Shown: positions 5,296 through 6,875 of the stretch, piece after piece
Position numbering within the stretch: the stretch's first letter is position 1
Layout: every line of letters begins with the position of its first letter
NCBI GenBank assembly: GCA_029554925.1
Contig: JAKPUV010001110.1
Location: forward strand, 1 to 6,875
Length of the DNA: 6,875 bases
From: Candidatus Hydrogenedentota bacterium
GTDB lineage: Bacteria; Hydrogenedentota; Hydrogenedentia; Hydrogenedentales; CAITNO01
Reading direction: 5' to 3'
Position numbers and translations under genes: made by a program
The notes under the pieces: model-generated
Database searches by the model: none
Seen by the model: the letters and a program-made list of their open reading frames with translations, nothing else
Told to the model about the DNA's origin: nothing

Positions 5296-6735
5296 CGGAC
5301 GTGTTTCTCCGGGGAATACGGCGGCATTCTGGGGAAGTGCGCCCGTGTCTCTGAAACCGGCGCGCCCCCCGAGGCCGCCCTCCAACGCTTCTGGGCGGAG
5401 GGTGCCCTCGTGGGCGAGGCGCTCCAGACCCTCGAAAACCACCGCGTCCGCATCGTCGCCCCCGGCTGGGCCAACAAGGCCGAGGGTCCCGATTTCCTCG
5501 GGGCGCAGGTGGAGTTCAACGGCGTCCTCCACGGCGGCGACGTGGAGATCCACCAGGTCCCCGGGGGCTGGCGCGGCCACGGCCACCACCGCGACCCGCG
5601 TTACCGCGATGTCATCCTTCATGTGGTGTGGGACGCGGGCCGTTCCCCCGCGCGGCTCCCGGCCACCCCGGAGGGGCGCGCCCTGGCCACCCTGTCCCTG
5701 AACTCCCCCCCGGCCGCCGAACTCTTCCAGCGCTGGGAACGGTCCCGCGAGACAGAAACGCTCCCCGAACCCTCGGCCTGCGGCCGATGCGCGCGGGAAC
5801 TCTCCTGCGAGCAGCGCGACGCCGTGACCGCCTTTTTGGACCTCGCGGGGGAGTGGCGCATCCTCGAAAAGGCGCGCGACCTGCGGGAACGCGCCGCCGT
5901 TGCGGGCTTGGAGCAGGCGCTGTACGAGGCCCTGCTCCGGGCCTGCGGCTACGCCCGTTACGCGGCATCCTTCCACCTGCTGGCCCGGTCGCTGCCCTAC
6001 GACCGCGTCCGCCAGCTCGCCCTGCTGGAGCCTTTCCTGCCCGAGGCGGCGCTGTTCCACCATGCCGGGCTGCTCCCCGACACCCTGCCCGCCGGGGCGG
6101 ACGACACCGCCGCCGCGCACCACCGGCGGCTGACAGCCCTGCGGGGGGAGCACCTGCGCGAACTCCGCAATCTGGGACTGGAATGGCCCCGCGTCGGCGT
6201 GCGCCCAGTAAATGCCCCCGAGCGGCGGCTCGCGGGTGCCGCCCGTCTGGTGGCACGCACGGCCAAGCGGGGGCTGCTGGCCGCCCTGGAGGATCTGTGG
6301 CGGGGGGAGGAGCCCCCCCTCGCGCGGCGGCGCCGCTTCGAGGCCCTCTTCTCTCCGGCCCTCGGCTTCTGGACCACCCACTGCGCCTGGCACGGGAAGT
6401 CCCTCGCGCGGAGCGCGGCGCTTCTGGGCGGGGGGCGCGTCCGCTCCATCATCGGCAATGTCTTCCTGCCCTTCGCCGTCGCCAAAGCCCGCGACACCCG
6501 CGACCGCGCCCTGGAAGAGCGCGCCCTGGCCTTCTGCCGCGCCCTCCCCGCCGAGCCGGACAACCAGGTCCTCCGCCGCATGACCGCCTGGATTTTCCCC
6601 GAGGACGCCCCGCGCCTCACCTTCCTCCGCCAGCAGGGCCTCCTCCAGATGTACCGCGACTGGTGCGAGGCCAACCCCTCCTGCCGCAACTGCTCCCTCC
6701 ATGCCTATTTCAAGCAGAAGGAGAACGCAACATAA
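5293..6735 (+). CDS. DUF2851 family protein
   Basis: 480 residues with the layout of DUF2851, a family of unknown function. Near the N-terminus: LQRFW (30-34), IVAPGWANKAEGPDFLGAQV (54-73), GGDVEIHQVPGGWRGHGHHRDPRYRDVILHVVW (81-113). In the C-terminal half: GNVFLPFA (388-395), EPDN (421-424), QQGLLQMYRDWC (447-458) and a cysteine set at 458, 464 and 467. A second set lies at Cys163, Cys166 and Cys172. No signal peptide or membrane helix is seen, so it is probably cytoplasmic. Asp67 with Glu85-Ile-His87 across consecutive strands recalls the D...ExK core of PD-(D/E)XK nucleases, with His for Lys; this is only an inference. It begins 31 nt after the TIM-barrel gene and its stop overlaps the proposed start of the next gene. 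Start is GTG with a strong ribosome binding site. Confidence 0.85.
   Translation: MRTCFSGEYGGILGKCARVSETGAPPEAALQRFWAEGALVGEALQTLENHRVRIVAPGWANKAEGPDFLGAQVEFNGVLHGGDVEIHQVPGGWRGHGHHRDPRYRDVILHVVWDAGRSPARLPATPEGRALATLSLNSPPAAELFQRWERSRETETLPEPSACGRCARELSCEQRDAVTAFLDLAGEWRILEKARDLRERAAVAGLEQALYEALLRACGYARYAASFHLLARSLPYDRVRQLALLEPFLPEAALFHHAGLLPDTLPAGADDTAAAHHRRLTALRGEHLRELRNLGLEWPRVGVRPVNAPERRLAGAARLVARTAKRGLLAALEDLWRGEEPPLARRRRFEALFSPALGFWTTHCAWHGKSLARSAALLGGGRVRSIIGNVFLPFAVAKARDTRDRALEERALAFCRALPAEPDNQVLRRMTAWIFPEDAPRLTFLRQQGLLQMYRDWCEANPSCRNCSLHAYFKQKENAT
6718..6723 (+). promoter_or_regulatory. Ribosome binding site pointing to an ATA start
   Basis: AAGGAG (6718-6723) lies 8 nt before ATA (6732-6734). 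No ATG, GTG or TTG occurs at a usable distance in the frame that stays open to the window end. Confidence 0.6.
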
Positions 6736-6875
6736 ACGAAACCGCGCCGGACAACCGCCAGTTCTCGCCGCTCGGACTCAAACTCGTCGCGGCGGCCTCG
6801 CTCGCGGGAATACTGGTGCTGATTTTCCCCGCGGCCCTGTTCCTCATCACGGGTGGAATTCAGAAGATTGTGGAG
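6732..6875 (+). CDS. N-terminus of a membrane protein, probable ATA start, runs off the window
   Basis: The frame starting at 6732 is open to the last base (48 codons). After a polar head (NETAPDNRQFSPLG, residues 2-15) it encodes one clear hydrophobic helix (about residues 18-40, including GILVLIFPAALFLITGG), then IQKIVE. This is typical of a single- or multi-pass inner-membrane protein with a short cytoplasmic N-terminus. The start codon appears to be ATA, 8 nt after AAGGAG, and overlaps the TAA of the DUF2851 gene as ATAA, the position where an ATGA overlap would normally sit. The nearest upstream in-frame GTG (6663) has no ribosome binding site and would add a poor N-terminus. Family not recognised from this much sequence; it is probably co-transcribed and translationally coupled with DUF2851. 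Confidence 0.6.
   Translation, partial: MNETAPDNRQFSPLGLKLVAAASLAGILVLIFPAALFLITGGIQKIVE

Noticed and set aside
4176..5519. 447-residue minus-strand open frame across the TIM-barrel gene
   Set aside because: It is antisense to a clear family member, crosses two genes and the divergent control region, and has no ribosome binding site or domain I recognise.
5236..6702. 488-residue minus-strand open frame opposite DUF2851
   Set aside because: Its Gly/Gln/Arg-rich translation is typical of an antisense shadow, and the plus strand encodes conserved DUF2851 motifs.

Overview
The window is high-GC, gene-dense bacterial DNA from a free-living or particle-associated saccharolytic organism. The combination of a GH10 xylanase end, a DUF2961/GH172 protein, Tat-signal sugar-isomerase-like proteins and DUF2851 suggests an uncultured relative of Planctomycetota, Verrucomicrobiota, Lentisphaerota or Hydrogenedentota. 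That placement is inferred from gene content; there is no marker gene.

Layout. Positions 1-432 hold the 3' end of a GH10 endo-xylanase gene. Positions 433-688 are a repeat-rich intergenic region with two unrelated palindromic repeat elements (426-503 and 524-614) and a possible promoter. Positions 689-2095 are a two-gene plus-strand unit: an RpiB/LacAB-like protein with a twin-arginine leader, then, 3 nt later, a multi-pass membrane protein with the full active-site pattern of alkaline ceramidases (CREST superfamily). A hairpin sits in the convergent gap at 2094-2117. Positions 2133-4179 are a two-gene minus-strand unit: a secreted DUF2961/GH172 protein (upstream) and an uncharacterised six-helix membrane protein (downstream). 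Positions 4180-4388 are a divergent control region. From 4389 onward come three plus-strand genes: a Tat-signal xylose-isomerase-like TIM-barrel protein, a GTG-started DUF2851 protein, and the start of a membrane protein whose most likely initiation codon is ATA.

How they fit together. The GH10, GH172 and TIM-barrel proteins, and possibly the RpiB-like protein, suggest carbohydrate breakdown and sugar rearrangement outside the cytoplasm. The RpiB-like protein keeps the catalytic cysteine but appears to lack the ring-opening histidine and both phosphate-binding arginines of E. coli RpiB, so it may act on a non-phosphorylated or otherwise unusual sugar. The ceramidase-like and EEID/VHN membrane proteins probably belong to lipid or envelope biology. 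DUF2851 is of unknown function. I see no tRNA, rRNA, CRISPR array, transposase or phage gene.
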